A DNA stretch of 64,000 nucleotides, taken from Triticum aestivum. Its lineage: Eukaryota > Streptophyta > Magnoliopsida > Poales > Poaceae. The notes beneath the pieces were generated by a model that was given only the letters and a program-made list of their open reading frames with translations, was not told the origin of the DNA and ran no database searches. Shown here in pieces: positions 47,306 to 58,589 of the stretch (the first letter of the stretch is position 1; the number at the start of each line of letters is the position of its first letter). The position numbers were made by a program, and so were the translations under genes. The DNA lies in the NCBI RefSeq assembly GCF_018294505.1, contig NC_057802.1, positions 312,966,209-313,030,208 on the forward strand, written 5' to 3'.

Positions 47306-49405
47306 TGATACGTCTCCGTCGTATCTACTTTTCCAAACACTTTTGCCCTTGTTGTGGACTCTAACTTGCATGATTTGAATGGAACTAACCCGGACTGACG
47401 CTGTTTTCAGCAGACTTTCCATGGTGTTATTTATGTGCAGAAACAAAAGTTCTCGGAATGACCTGAAACTCCACGGAACGTATTTTTGGAAAATATTAAA
47501 AATACTGGAAGAAGAATCCACGTCAGGGGGGCCTACACCTGTCCACGAGGGTGGGGGGCGCGCCCCCTGCCTCGTGGGCCCCCTGACGCTCCACCGACCT
47601 CAACTCCAACTCCATATATTCACTTTCGGGGAGAAAAAAAATCAGAGAGAAGGATTCATCGCGTTTTACGATACGGAGCCGCCGCCAGGCCCTAAAACCT
47701 CTCGGGAGGGCTGATCTGGAGTCCGTTCGGGGCTCCGGAGAGGGGAATCCGTCGCCATCGTCATCATCAACCAGCCTCCATCACCAATTTCATGATGCTC
47801 ACCGCCGTGCGTGAGTAATTCCATCGTAGGCTTGCTGGACGGTGATGGGTTGGATGAGATCTATCATGTAATCGAGTTAGTTTTGTTAGGGTTTGATCCC
47901 TAGTATCCACTATGTTCTGAGATTGATGTTGCTATGACTTTGCTATGCTTAATGCTTGTCAATAGGGCCCGAGTGCCATGATTTCAGATCTGAACCTATT
48001 ATGTTTTCATGAATATTTGTGAGTTCTTGATCCTATCTTGCAAGTCTATAGTGACCTACTATGTGTTATGATCCGGCAACCCCGAAGTGACAATAATCGG
48101 GACCACTCCCGGTGATGACCATAGTTTGAGGAGTTCATGTATTCACTATGTGGTAATGCTTTGTTCCGGTACTCTATTAAAAAGAGGCCTTAATATCCCT
48201 TAGTTTCCATTAGGACCCCGCTGCCACGGGTAGGGTTGGGCATTCGGTTCCCCCGAACCGATCGGGTCGGTTCCTCGGTGCATTTAAAATTCCGGTTCTG
48301 CCAAAATACTGACCGATCGGTCAATGGAAAATTAGCTGACCAAAGATTGTTTGCACCGAAATTTCAGTTCGGGCGTCGGTTCGACCGAACAGCACCGAGA
48401 TATATTTAATAACAGCTGGAATCGCTGCCTCTAGTCAGAATCTACAGTGCACATACCATTAGCAGGAGCTGGTATACTTTATTCTGATGTACAGTGCCTC
48501 CTTGGCTACTCCCTCCGATTGATTCTCCCGAGCAACTCTGTAAAATTAACGGTGGGGCTCACCTACCCGAGGGAGTACTTCTATTTTACACAAAATTAGC
48601 GATGGGTTGGTCAGGTTTACCACCTCCCGACGCGGCTGTGGAACTTGTGCACTTAAAATGACAAAGTAGAAAATAGACTGTCCATGTTCTTGCGATAGAG
48701 CACTTGAGTAAGGAACAGGCGCGCAGGTCTAGGTCTAGGTCTGACCTCTATGTTTAGTCGGTTTTCGGTCCATTCGGGTAATCAGGGGATATACCCGAAC
48801 TCACCGGACTACTTTCGGTTTTCAACAAATGCAAACCGAACATACTACCAAAGTTCTCGGTTTCGGTGAATTCGGCTTCGGTGCCGGTTAATTCGGTTCG
48901 GTACATCGATTTTCGGGTTATATGCCCAGCCCTAGCCACGGGAGGGTAGGACAAAAGATGTCATGCAAGTTCTTTTCCATAAGCACGTATGACTATATTC
49001 GGAATACATGCCTACATTACATTGATGAATTCGAGCTTGTTCTGTGTCACCCTATGTTATGATTGTTACATGATGAACCGCATCCGGCATAATTCTCCAT
49101 CACCGATCCAATGCCTACGAGCTTTTCACATATTGTTCTTCGCTTATTTACTTTTCCGTTGCTACTGTTACAATCACTACAAAACCCAAAAATATTACTT
49201 TTGCTACCGTTACCGTTACTTCCATATTACTTTGCTACTAAATACTTTTCTGCAGATATTAAGTTATCCAGGTGTGGTTGAATTGATAACTCAATTGCTA
49301 ATACTTGAGAATATTCTTTGGCTCCCCTTGTGTCGAATCAATAAATTTGGGTTGAATACTCTACCCTCGAAAACTGTTGCGATCCCCTATACTTGTGGGT
49401 TATCA
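47306..49405 (+). repeat. 3' LTR of the TGATACGTC-type element
   Basis: 2100 bp including a 704-bp hAT-type insertion and its 8-bp duplicate. Without them it is close to the 5' LTR in length (1388 against 1383) and sequence. It ends ACTTGTGGGTTATCA. Confidence 0.93.
48231..48934. mobile_element. hAT-type MITE
   Basis: 704 bp inserted in the LTR, flanked by the exact 8-bp duplication GCCACGGG (48223-48230, 48935-48942). Terminal inverted repeats are TAGGGTTGGGCAT and ATGCCCAGCCCTA, with one mismatch. Subterminal regions repeat TCGGTTCGG-like motifs. The 8-bp duplication and the TAGGG end are hAT signatures. There is no transposase. Its absence from the other LTR dates it after the retrotransposon. 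Confidence 0.95.
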
Positions 49406-50189
49406 CCCACCAGATTGTGGTAGTCGTGGAGCAGGACGGCGAGTCTTCTTCTATATCAAAGACGGACTATGTTCAGATCGCTGTTCAGGAAGAGCCGGAT
49501 ACTTACCCGCGAAAGGACGCGACCAGCCCTCCGAACATAGCATAGGACGGCGGTCCTAAACAATCAGAAGATATTCCGGAACCCGGACTGTTAAGCCCAG
49601 GAGGTCGTCAGATTCCAGATAACCGGTCAGGTCGGGGTTCAGATTTAATTACACCCACCCACCCAGACATAGACGCTCTCATGAAAACAACAGTCTCAGG
49701 AAACGGTCCACCACTTCTAGGCCAGATCCCTCCTTGTCAAGGACAAGGTAAAAGATTGTCGTGACGAGGACGCAATATCAGCGTTCTGCAACAATTGCGC
49801 GGACGAAGGAATCCTCAACGCCATCAATCGCCGCCGCATACTGAAATTTGCTTACTTAGCAACCATCGTACAAAAGTAAAGCGCGATGGAGAGCGCCTGG
49901 AAAACTCAGGCAGCTCGCTGGCAGCCGTCGGTCCCAATTCAACTCCCCCTATAGGCGAAGAGGGCGCACCCCCGTGGCACGCCCAGTCCAACAGTCAAGA
50001 AACATAAAACCACTATGCGACACGACACCGTTCTGGAGGGGTGGCTCGATGGCCCATGCAAAATACATACAACACCAGACACTGTGGCAACCCACAGCCT
50101 TAGAGCATGTTGGATACTACGGCAGGTAGCCAAGAGCAGCGAGGACATCCTTATCAAGGACGCCCCCAGAAGACGACGACACCAGAGTA
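49406..50189 (+). pseudogene. gag remainder of Fatima-like element 2
   Basis: After CCCAC the gag frame resumes (QIVVVVEQDGESSS) and stops at 49541. Downstream, fragments in several frames remain; at 50015-50160 the text LDGPCKIHTTPDTVATHS and ACWIL matches the zinc-knuckle-like end of element 1's gag. The central capsid part seems lost or unrecognisable. Confidence 0.6.
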
Positions 50190-53100
50190 TTGATGGTCTT
50201 CGAGACATTCGCGTCAAACAACAAGCGCAAAAGGGCACTTCGCGACCTCGCGGAAGTCTGCCAGATCGCTGCAACAAACCCTTGGAACGACACGGCTATA
50301 ACATTTAATGCCAGGGACGAACCGAGGTACAGGACAGTCCGAGTACCAGCCGCATCAGTCCTCGGTCCCATCGTGGACGGGTTTCGACTTACCAAGGTCC
50401 TCATGGACGGCGGCAGCGGACTAAACCTCACTTACGAGGACACACTCCACAAAATGGAAATAGACAGGAGCCGTATCAAGCAAAGTAGCACAACCTTTCG
50501 AGGAATCATTCCTAGTCGGGAGGCGCGATGCGCGGGAAAAATCACACTTGACGTGGTATTCGGCACACCCGAGAATTATCGGTCCGAAGAAATCACTTTT
50601 CAAGTGGCCCCTTTCAGTAGCGGATACCGTGCCCTGTTGGGGCGGGACGCTTTTACACGCTTCCACGCCATACCTCATTACGGGTATATGAAGCTCAAGA
50701 TGCCCGGACCAAATGGTATTATCACCCTCGTCAGTGATCCGGACATAGCACTCCGCGCTGAAAACAAAACAGCATCCCTCGCCCTTGAGGCGCTACCCGA
50801 AGCCCTTGCGGCTGAAGAACTAATCGCACTACGCTCTATGGTGGACAGGAACGATGTGATCCTCGACAAACGCCCCAAATCCACCTCCTTGAAACCAGCA
50901 GAAGAAATAGTCAAATTCCAGGTCCACCCAACGGACCCCAAGAAGACATCATCCATCGGAGCGCAACTGAACCCAACAGTCGACGCCGCACTACAAGAGT
51001 TCCTACACGAAAACTGGGACATATTTGCCTGGCACCCTTCAGATATGCCAGGGATCCCAGGCAAGCTGGCACAACATAGCCTCAATATATTAAAGGGATT
51101 CAAACCGGTCAAGCAAACACGACGACGCTTTTCCGAACCCAAGCGACAAGCCATGGGGGAGGAGCTGGCCAAGCTTATCGAAGCAAGATTCATTAGAGAA
51201 ATCAAACATCCGGACTGGCTGGCAAACCTGGTGATGGTACCAAAGAAGGACAAATCCTGGCGCCTGTGTGTCGATTTCAAGGACCTCAACAAGGCTTGCC
51301 CTAAGGATCCCTTCACCCTCCCCCGCATTGATCAAATCATCGACGCCACCGCAGGACGCGACTCACTGTGTTTCCTCGACGCATATTCCGGATACCATCA
51401 AATCAAAATGAAGGAGTCCAACCAAGCTGCAACAGCATTTATTACCCCATATGGGCCATTCTGCTTCAACACCATGCCCTTTGGGCTCAAGAACGCCGGC
51501 GCCACATACCAACGCATGATCCAAACATGCCTGGAGAAGCAGATCGGCAAGACAGTTGAAGCTTACGTGGACGACGTCGTTATCAACACTAGGCACGTCG
51601 AAACAATAATAGACGACTTACGTCTTACATTCGACAACCTCCATGCATATGACATTAAGCTCAACCCGGAAAAATGTGTCTTCGGCGTCCCTGCTGGAAA
51701 ACTGCTGGGCTTCATCGTTTCCAATAGAGGAATATAAGCAAATCCAGCTAAAATCCGAGCTCTGTCACAGTTGGCTATGCCAACAGACCTCAAACAAGTC
51801 CAAAAACTAGCTGGTTGCGTGGCGGCGTTAAGTTGCTTTATCTCCAGATTAGGAGAAAAGGCACTACCACTTTATCGCCTTTTACGGCGTACCGATAACT
51901 TCGAATGGACAGACGTGGCGACTGCCGGACTGGAGGAAATAAAGGCCGTCCTAGCAAGCAACCCAATCTTGGCCGCACCAAACGCTGGCGAACCCATGTT
52001 GCTATACATATCGGCAACACATCAGGTGGTAAGCGCCGTGCTCGTCGTCGAACGGGAGCAGGACGGACACCAATTCCCACTTCAAAAACCAGCGTACTAC
52101 GTATCTACTGTTTTCACACCATGCAAATCCCGGTACCCCCATTATCAAAAGATAGCATACGCGGTCTTCATGGCATCACGAAAGCTACGACACTACTTCC
52201 AGGAGTGTTCAATCACGCTGGCCTCTGAAGTACCACTGAATGACATAATAAACAACCGTGATGCCACGGGCCGGATTGCCAAATGGGCTATCGAGCTACT
52301 TCCATTCGACATAACATACAAGCCCCGTCGAGCCATCAAATCCCAAGTACTGGCAGACTTTGTCGCCGAATGGACAGAGGCCGAACTCCCTAAAGAGTAG
52401 GCACATATTCCAATTGGGTTATGTATTTTGACGGCTCCAAAATGTTGGCAGGGCTGGGAGCGGGCGTCGTATTAACGTCCCCCACTGGAGATGTCGTCCA
52501 GTATGTACTCCAAATATTATACACAGACTCCAACAACGCAGCCGAATACGAGGCCTTATTGCACGGTCTGCGGATGGCCGTATCCATGGGCATACAACGC
52601 CTGGAGGTGCGCGGGGACTCAAACCTCGCAATATCTCAAATAAACGGAGACTTTGATGCCAAAGATCCAAAGATGGCAGCTTATCGCAATGCCGTCTTAC
52701 AAATGTCGGCTCGGTTCGAGGGCCTTGAATTTCATCACGTCGCCCGAGAAAGTAACCAGGCGGCGGACATCCTTGCTCGCATTGGCGCTAAGCGCGATCC
52801 CGTCCCACCTAACATCTTCCTGGAAAGGCTTTTTAAGCCATCCGTGGTGTGGCAAGGGGAGGGCGGCAACAACAGTCCAGATCCGAACACAACCCCAGAT
52901 TCCGAACACACCGATATCATCGGGGGCTCAGCCACCGAAATTACACCGTCGGCCCATCTCATTATGGCAGTCATTGCCCCATGGACCAAACCCTTCTTGG
53001 CCTACATTGATAGGAAGGAGCTTCCCGAAGACCAGAACGAGGCCCGCCGCATTGTTCGGCGCTCGAAGGCTTACAAGGTTCATGACGGAGAGCTCTACAA

Positions 53101-54197
53101 GAAAAGCACTACCGGAGTACTTCAAAGATGTCTCTCCGAGGAGGAGGGGCGGCAGCTTTTGGCAGAAATTCACGCTGGTCTAGGCAGACACCACGCCGCA
53201 GCTCGGGCCCTTGTTAGCAAGGCCTTCCATACAGGGTTTTATTGGCCGACGGCCCGAGCAGATGCACATGACCTCGTCCAACGCTGCGTCGGATGCCAAC
53301 TCTTCGCCAACCAAAGCAACATGCCCCCAACTGCCTTGCAAACTATCCCCATTACTTGGCCTTTCGCGGTCTGGGACTAGACATGGTCGGACCCCTTAAA
53401 GGGGGAAGCCATAAGAAAAAATATCAACTGGTTATGGTGGACAAATTCACAAAGTGGATAGAGGCTAAACCGGTCAAAACGGCTGAGTCCGGCCCGGTGA
53501 TAGAATTCATATCCGGTGTGGTGCACCATTATGGTGTTCCACACAACATCATCACCGACAACGACTCCAATTTCACAGCCGACGAGGTAAAAACCTGGTG
53601 TACTAATCTTGGCATTAAACTCGATTACGCCTCCGTCTACCACCCGCAAACCAACGGTCAAGTCGAACGAGCCAATGGTCTTATTATGAGAGGCATCAAA
53701 CCCGGACTAGTGCGGTCTTTGAAAGAATCATACAAGCACTGGGTTGAGGAGCTCGACTCCGTACTCTGGGTGCTGCGGACCATGCCCAACCGTACTACCG
53801 GATACACACCTTTCTTCATGGTGTATGGTGCAGAGGCTGTGTTGCCCTGCGATATTTACATGACTCACCTCGAGTGCGTATGTACGAAGAGAAAGAGGCC
53901 GAGTTGGATCGGCAGGACAGCCTAGACGCCCTGGAGGAGGAGCGCAACGTCGCCAAAGCCCGTTCAACATTTTATCAACAGCAGGCTCGAAGATATCAAA
54001 GCAGAGAAGTACGGGCCAAGACTTACAACGTTGGCGAACTCGTTCTACGCTTGCCGGAGAAGAAAAAGGACAAACTCAAGCCCAAATGGGAGGGTCCCTT
54101 TATAATTGACGAAGTTCTTACCGGAGGAGCGTACCGTCTTCGTGATGCATCGGACAATCGCCTAGAGCCGAACCCCTGGAACGCGGCCCGACTCTGA
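50190..54197 (+). pseudogene. pol of Fatima-like element 2 (protease, RT, RNase H, integrase)
   Basis: The frame 50190-51737 holds the protease (VLMDGGSGLNLTYED) and reverse transcriptase (NLVMVPKKDKSWRLCVDFKD, active site AYVDDVVI). A TAA at 51735 interrupts it, and it continues in frame to 52400. A one-base loss near 52399 shifts to RNase H (MYFDGSKMLAGLGAG, YTDSNNAAEYEALLHG) and the integrase zinc finger (GRHHAAAR, CVGCQ). Another loss near 53376 shifts to the integrase core (LDMVGPL, ITDNDSNF, YHPQTNGQVERAN, so the Asp-Asp-Glu triad is kept). A third shift near 53865 leads to the C-terminal domain ending at 54197. It is broken but recently so: all catalytic residues I can see remain. Confidence 0.9.
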
Positions 54198-55016
54198 AGG
54201 TTCTATGCCTAGCGCGGGATTCTTTGTTTGTTTCCTTCTCCTCTATAGTTTCCGTCACTTTTTCTCTCTTTTCCGCCTTTATTTCTTTGCTTTAAAGCTC
54301 TCATACGGCTCGACCGAACACCACCGACGTACACATCTTTACATACGTACGTCCATTATACCTGGGGGCTTCTTGGACAAAAGCTTTTTCATTATTCACG
54401 GAGCATCAAGCTCTTCACATATGCGTTTTCTTCCATATGTACCTTTTCTTCACCATTATATGCATCGATATGACTTAAGTTTTGGCCAAGCTGGGTTGCC
54501 TGGCTCCTGTGTTTATGCCCTACGTTCCCGTTAGTTCGGCTAGGGCATAAAGGGAGCACCTCTGCGATTGTTACTGCCGGGTCATCCAGATGTGTACCTC
54601 AGACTGGGTGAAGCCGAAAGCTAGTGTTCTTAAGGGAATATTCGGTCGGTGAATTAAAGACGTATTTTCATTTATTCCATTGCGTACCCCCAGAAGTTAT
54701 ATACACCGTGATTTTCTCATCACAATTCAGACATGTACATTCAATGCATGCACACCCAGGGAAAGGAACCCTTAACGAAACTATTCTCTCTGGAAGATGT
54801 TTCTTACAATCTCAATGTAATATAACATAGCTAGCCGGATACAACTTGTCTGTTCAAGCAACTATGACCCCTACGCCTAGTTTTCCATGCATACCCCAGC
54901 CTATTCGGCCGCGACGGTATTCAGAAACACTCCGCACCTTTAGGTCCGGAGGTTGAAGCGAAAAGGTCTGCCATGACAAATGATATACAATTCAGCTAGA
55001 TGAGGAAAGTACATAG
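54198..55016. other. non-coding DNA between pol and the antisense gene
   Basis: About 820 bp, pyrimidine-rich near 54220-54290. The two genes converge here. No feature was recognised; poly(A) signals of both are expected in this interval but were not assigned. Confidence 0.5.
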
Positions 55017-57794
55017 TCACTTGGACTCAAACACTTCCTCCACTACACCATCCAATAGGCAGTCTAACTTACAATCCTGTTGGGAATACTTGGCGGCCAC
55101 CTCTACTTGGTCATATACTAAACTGACGGGAATTTCTTCCCCATTTGACCCTAGCGGTCCAACCCAGGCCATGTGATTCGGATCCAGCTTGGTATATCGC
55201 GTTTTCACCATGGCCCAGGCCTCTCGCGCACCCTCTCGGCAGGCCGATATCTTCCATAGGCGGATACGCCGCCGCCCTCCCTTGAATAGTTGTACAAGCT
55301 CCTCCATACTTCCTGGAGGGGAGGCGGGTGGCCATAAGGCCTTGGCAACGCTCCGCATGGCCAGCCGGGCATGCTCGTGCACTTGCGATAGACTTTGCAG
55401 CAGATCACTTGATGATTCGGATACCTCCTCTTCAGGACGGCCCGTCAATATGCCTGCAAACATAACTATATCAGTTCCATTTATCTCCGAACTACTTTAA
55501 AAATAAGTTCAGATACATCCTGAATATGCCGCCCGCAGCTTCTTGTTCTCCTTCACGGAGTCGGCTAGCTGGGCCCGCACATCTTTCAACTCTTCACCCA
55601 ATGTGGTGTTGGAATCCCGTAGCTTGTTTTTCTCGTCCCTGACATGGGACAGCACACACTCACCTATGGCGTGTAGCCTTTTTGCCTCTCTTTCTCCCTC
55701 TTGGGCGATCTTCAACTTCTCTTCAAGTTGATCAGGCGATCCTACTATGCGATCAGCAACAGTATTAGCACAATTGATATAAAGTTATTGTTCCTTGATG
55801 GAGGGGAACGTTACTGGAAGACGCCTTCTTGAAATTTTCCAGTTCGGCGGTAGCAGCATTTAGCTGCGTCCGACACTGCTCCAGCTCTTGGGCTAGCAGG
55901 CCATTCTTCTCTGCAAGTACCTGGTTGTACAACGATCCTTAAATCAGTTGTGTCATCTGCTTTCAGTCTCGGGGGCTACGAGCATATGGTTATCCTTTTT
56001 TGGACAAAGAAAACTTACCTGCACATCTGTCAGATATTGCCTCGTGGCTCTCCTAAGCCCGTCTCGAGCAGTCCAGATGTATGCGTCGCCCGAGCTAAAG
56101 GCATTGAATGCCTCGTCCGAGAACTTGGGGTCTCGTAAAACGGCCCTGTAGCGCCGATGATTCATGGCACTCTCTACCTCTGAGTTGGTGACGGACATAT
56201 TGTCTGAACCCTCGGCCGAAGGGCAGTCCGGCGTTGTTCCTACATCGGCCCCCGTCTCCCCGACTAGATCTAAATCCTGGTTGTCGGGAGTGCGGCCGGC
56301 AGGGCCCCCGAATATAGTTCGGCGAACCTTTTTCCTGTAACCAAACAAACGCACAAGTCACAATCGGATGCGGCTGCTGAAAAACATATTTTTTCATACC
56401 TCCTCAATGAAGACCCGGCTGCGTTTTCATGGGCCTTCCTCTTCGAAGGCTTGCCCGGTGCGGGAATCGATCTCTTCGGAATCGCCGAACGCCTCCCCTG
56501 TGGAGCACGATACTGTGCGGTGGGTGAGGCAGAATAAAAGCACAATCTTAGAGAAGGTGTTTCTGGATCACTTACATGTGAAGCAGGAAGAAGGCCAGGG
56601 TAGTCAGCGGTGATGGCCACTTCTGTGCCGTCATAGCTCGTCTGGTAAAATACCCCCTCTACGAGTATCACGAATATGTTCGGATCCTCTTCAAACCCGG
56701 GGTCAAGCTCCCGGTTGTGGTTCTCCGGCTGTGGGGCGGGACTATGAAGTCCTTCGGTGACCTTCCGCCAGTGCTGTCATAACAGACGGATTTGAAATTT
56801 ATCAAAAATAATCCGGAAGTGAAATGAGTGATACAGAGGGGTCGAGGCTTACCCAACTGGGAGGATTATACATAGAATATCCATCTCTGCGCTTAACGCG
56901 AAGAAATTCCCCTTCTTCTCCTTTAAACAGCTCGGCCAATATCTTGGCCAGAGCGGCGGAGGTGTCCGGGCCTTTCCGGCCACAGCGGGAGGCGTCATCC
57001 TCTCCGTTATAGTGCCACATTGGCAGCCCTCTGTATTGAAGCGGCTGAACCCCTCGCACTATGAAAATCGCCATAACTTCGACTATTGTGAGTCCGGACT
57101 GAGCGAGCGTCTTTATCTTGCTCATGAGCTGACGAACTTCCGCGCTGTCATCCTCCTCAAGACTTCGGGGACGCCAACTGTGGCGTTTCTTCAGCAGAAC
57201 ACTCGCGAATTCAGGAACACCCTTTCGAACCGGGTCAGTAAGTGCAACGTCCTCAATGTAGAACCATTCGGAAGTCCATTCTTCAGATGCCTTCCTTGGC
57301 GTGCCGGACAGATATCCGGTATCGGCGATACGCCACACTTCGGCTCCGCCCACTTCAAATATTGACCCCTCATGATTGCGCGGGACAAGACAGAACAATT
57401 TCCTCCACGGCTCAAAATGGGCTTCAATGCCCAGGAATAATTCGCATAAAGCGACATAACCCGCAATGTGCAGAATGGAGGGAGGGGTGAAGTTGTGCAG
57501 CTGGAGGACATAGTATTCCAGAAGCCCTCGGAGGAACGGATGGATGAGAAATCCAACGCCTCTTAGCAGGTAGGGGATGGAACATACTCGCTCTCCCCCG
57601 GATGGATTGGGAAAGTCCTCTGCCTGAGTCTCACCGTTGAAGAAGTCTAGCCCCGCTCGAACAGGGACTAGATCTGCAGGAGGAAGAAATCCATGCGTTT
57701 GCAACTTCGTCAGTTGGGTGTGGGACACTGAACACCTCTCCCACTCGCCTTTCTCTGGGCCGGAACGGGTGGAGGAGCTGGGGACACTAGCCAT
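55017..57794 (-). CDS. intact-looking seven-exon antisense gene (PF04195-like, coiled coil)
   Basis: Predicted exons on the minus strand: 57794-56853, 56773-56576, 56512-56400, 56334-56019, 55920-55815, 55741-55517 and 55453-55017. Every intron starts GT (mostly GTAAG or GTATG) and ends AG, and total length is 2337 nt, exactly 779 codons with stop. Exon 1 (314 residues) holds the PF04195-like domain: SIPYLLRGVGFLIHPFLRGL, CELFLGIEAHFEPW, VQPLQYRGLPMWHYNGEDD. Exons 3-4 are basic then acidic; exons 5-6 form a coiled coil; exon 7 is a conserved tail. Role unknown. It is opposite to gag and pol and has no stop, unlike pol. The 5' upstream region is 57795-58106, next to the LTR. Confidence 0.75.
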
Positions 57795-58106
57795 CTGGAA
57801 TGGTTTCTCTTAAACAGTCTCCGGGGATTTTCTCCTACCAGTGCCGAATGGATCTAGGATCCAATCTCTTTAAATAGGCGCTCTTCCTTGCCGGGGTGTG
57901 GTGTTATTGCAAAAATACCCTGACCTTCTGCATTTGCTCGACACGTGGAAGACAAAGTTATTTGACGCGCGGAAGCCGAGGGGAGCGACATTGATCAACG
58001 GTCGAATACATTACTTGGAGGTCATCGGAGGAGGAACCCACCTTGCAATGCCGAAGACAATTTGTGTGCCGAACACTTCGTTATTGAAGACTGGTTCGGG
58101 GGCTAC

Positions 58107-58584
58107 TGAGGGAGTCCTGGACTAAGGGGTCCTCGGGTGTCCGGCCTATTATCTATGGGCCGGACTGATGGGCTATGAAGACATGAAGGCCGAAGACTGT
58201 ACCCGTGTCCGGATTGGACTCTACTTGGCGTGGAAGGCAAGCTTGGCGACCGACTATAAAGATTCCTTCTTATGTAACCGACTCTATGTAAACCCTAGAT
58301 CCCTCGGTGTCTATATAAGCCGGAGGGGTTAGTCCGAAAAGGACACACATTACCATAGTCATACAGGCTAGACTTCTAGGGTTTAGCCATTACGATCTCG
58401 TGGTAGATCAACTCTTGTAATACTCATATTCATCAAGATCAATCAAGCAGGAAGTAGGGTATTACCTCCATAGAGAGGGCCCGAACCTGGGTAAAACATC
58501 GTGTCCCCCGTCTCCTGTTACCATCGATCCCAGACGCACAGTTCGGGACCCCCTACCCGAGATCCGCCGGTTTTGACACCGACA
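58107..58584 (+). repeat. 3' LTR of Fatima-like element 2
   Basis: 478 bp, TGAGGGAGTCCTGG to GACACCGACA, with a TATATAAG box at about 58312. It is preceded by the polypurine tract at 58093-58106. Confidence 0.93.
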
Positions 58585-58589
58585 ATCCT

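Larger units (their letters stand above)
39134..49405 (+). mobile_element. TGATACGTC-type Gypsy-like element without reverse transcriptase
   Basis: LTRs at 39134-40516 and 47306-49405 with an exact CCCAC duplication (39129-39133, 49406-49410). The primer-binding site matches tRNA-Asp. Internal order: gag, aspartic protease, an LTR-like spacer, then a second gene resembling the plant retrotransposon protein family PF20167, about 2 kb of non-coding DNA and a polypurine tract. No polymerase or integrase exists, so it is non-autonomous. The two LTRs differ by roughly 10 sites in their first 540 bp, suggesting a fairly recent insertion. I cannot name the family safely (Jeli, Laura and Sumana are candidates). 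Confidence 0.9.
38305..58584 (+). mobile_element. Fatima-like Gypsy element 2, with pol and antisense gene
   Basis: LTRs at 38305-38783 and 58107-58584 and the duplication ATCCT (38300-38304, 58585-58589) define it. Without the inner insertion it is about 10 kb. Order: LTR, gag start (38810), gag remnant, pol with protease, reverse transcriptase, RNase H and integrase (50190-54197), then on the minus strand an intact-looking spliced gene (57794-55017), a GGTTCGGGGGCTAC polypurine tract and the LTR. Pol carries three frameshifts and a stop. The LTR sequence equals that of the pol-less element 1, so this element type could have supplied enzymes to it. Confidence 0.93.
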
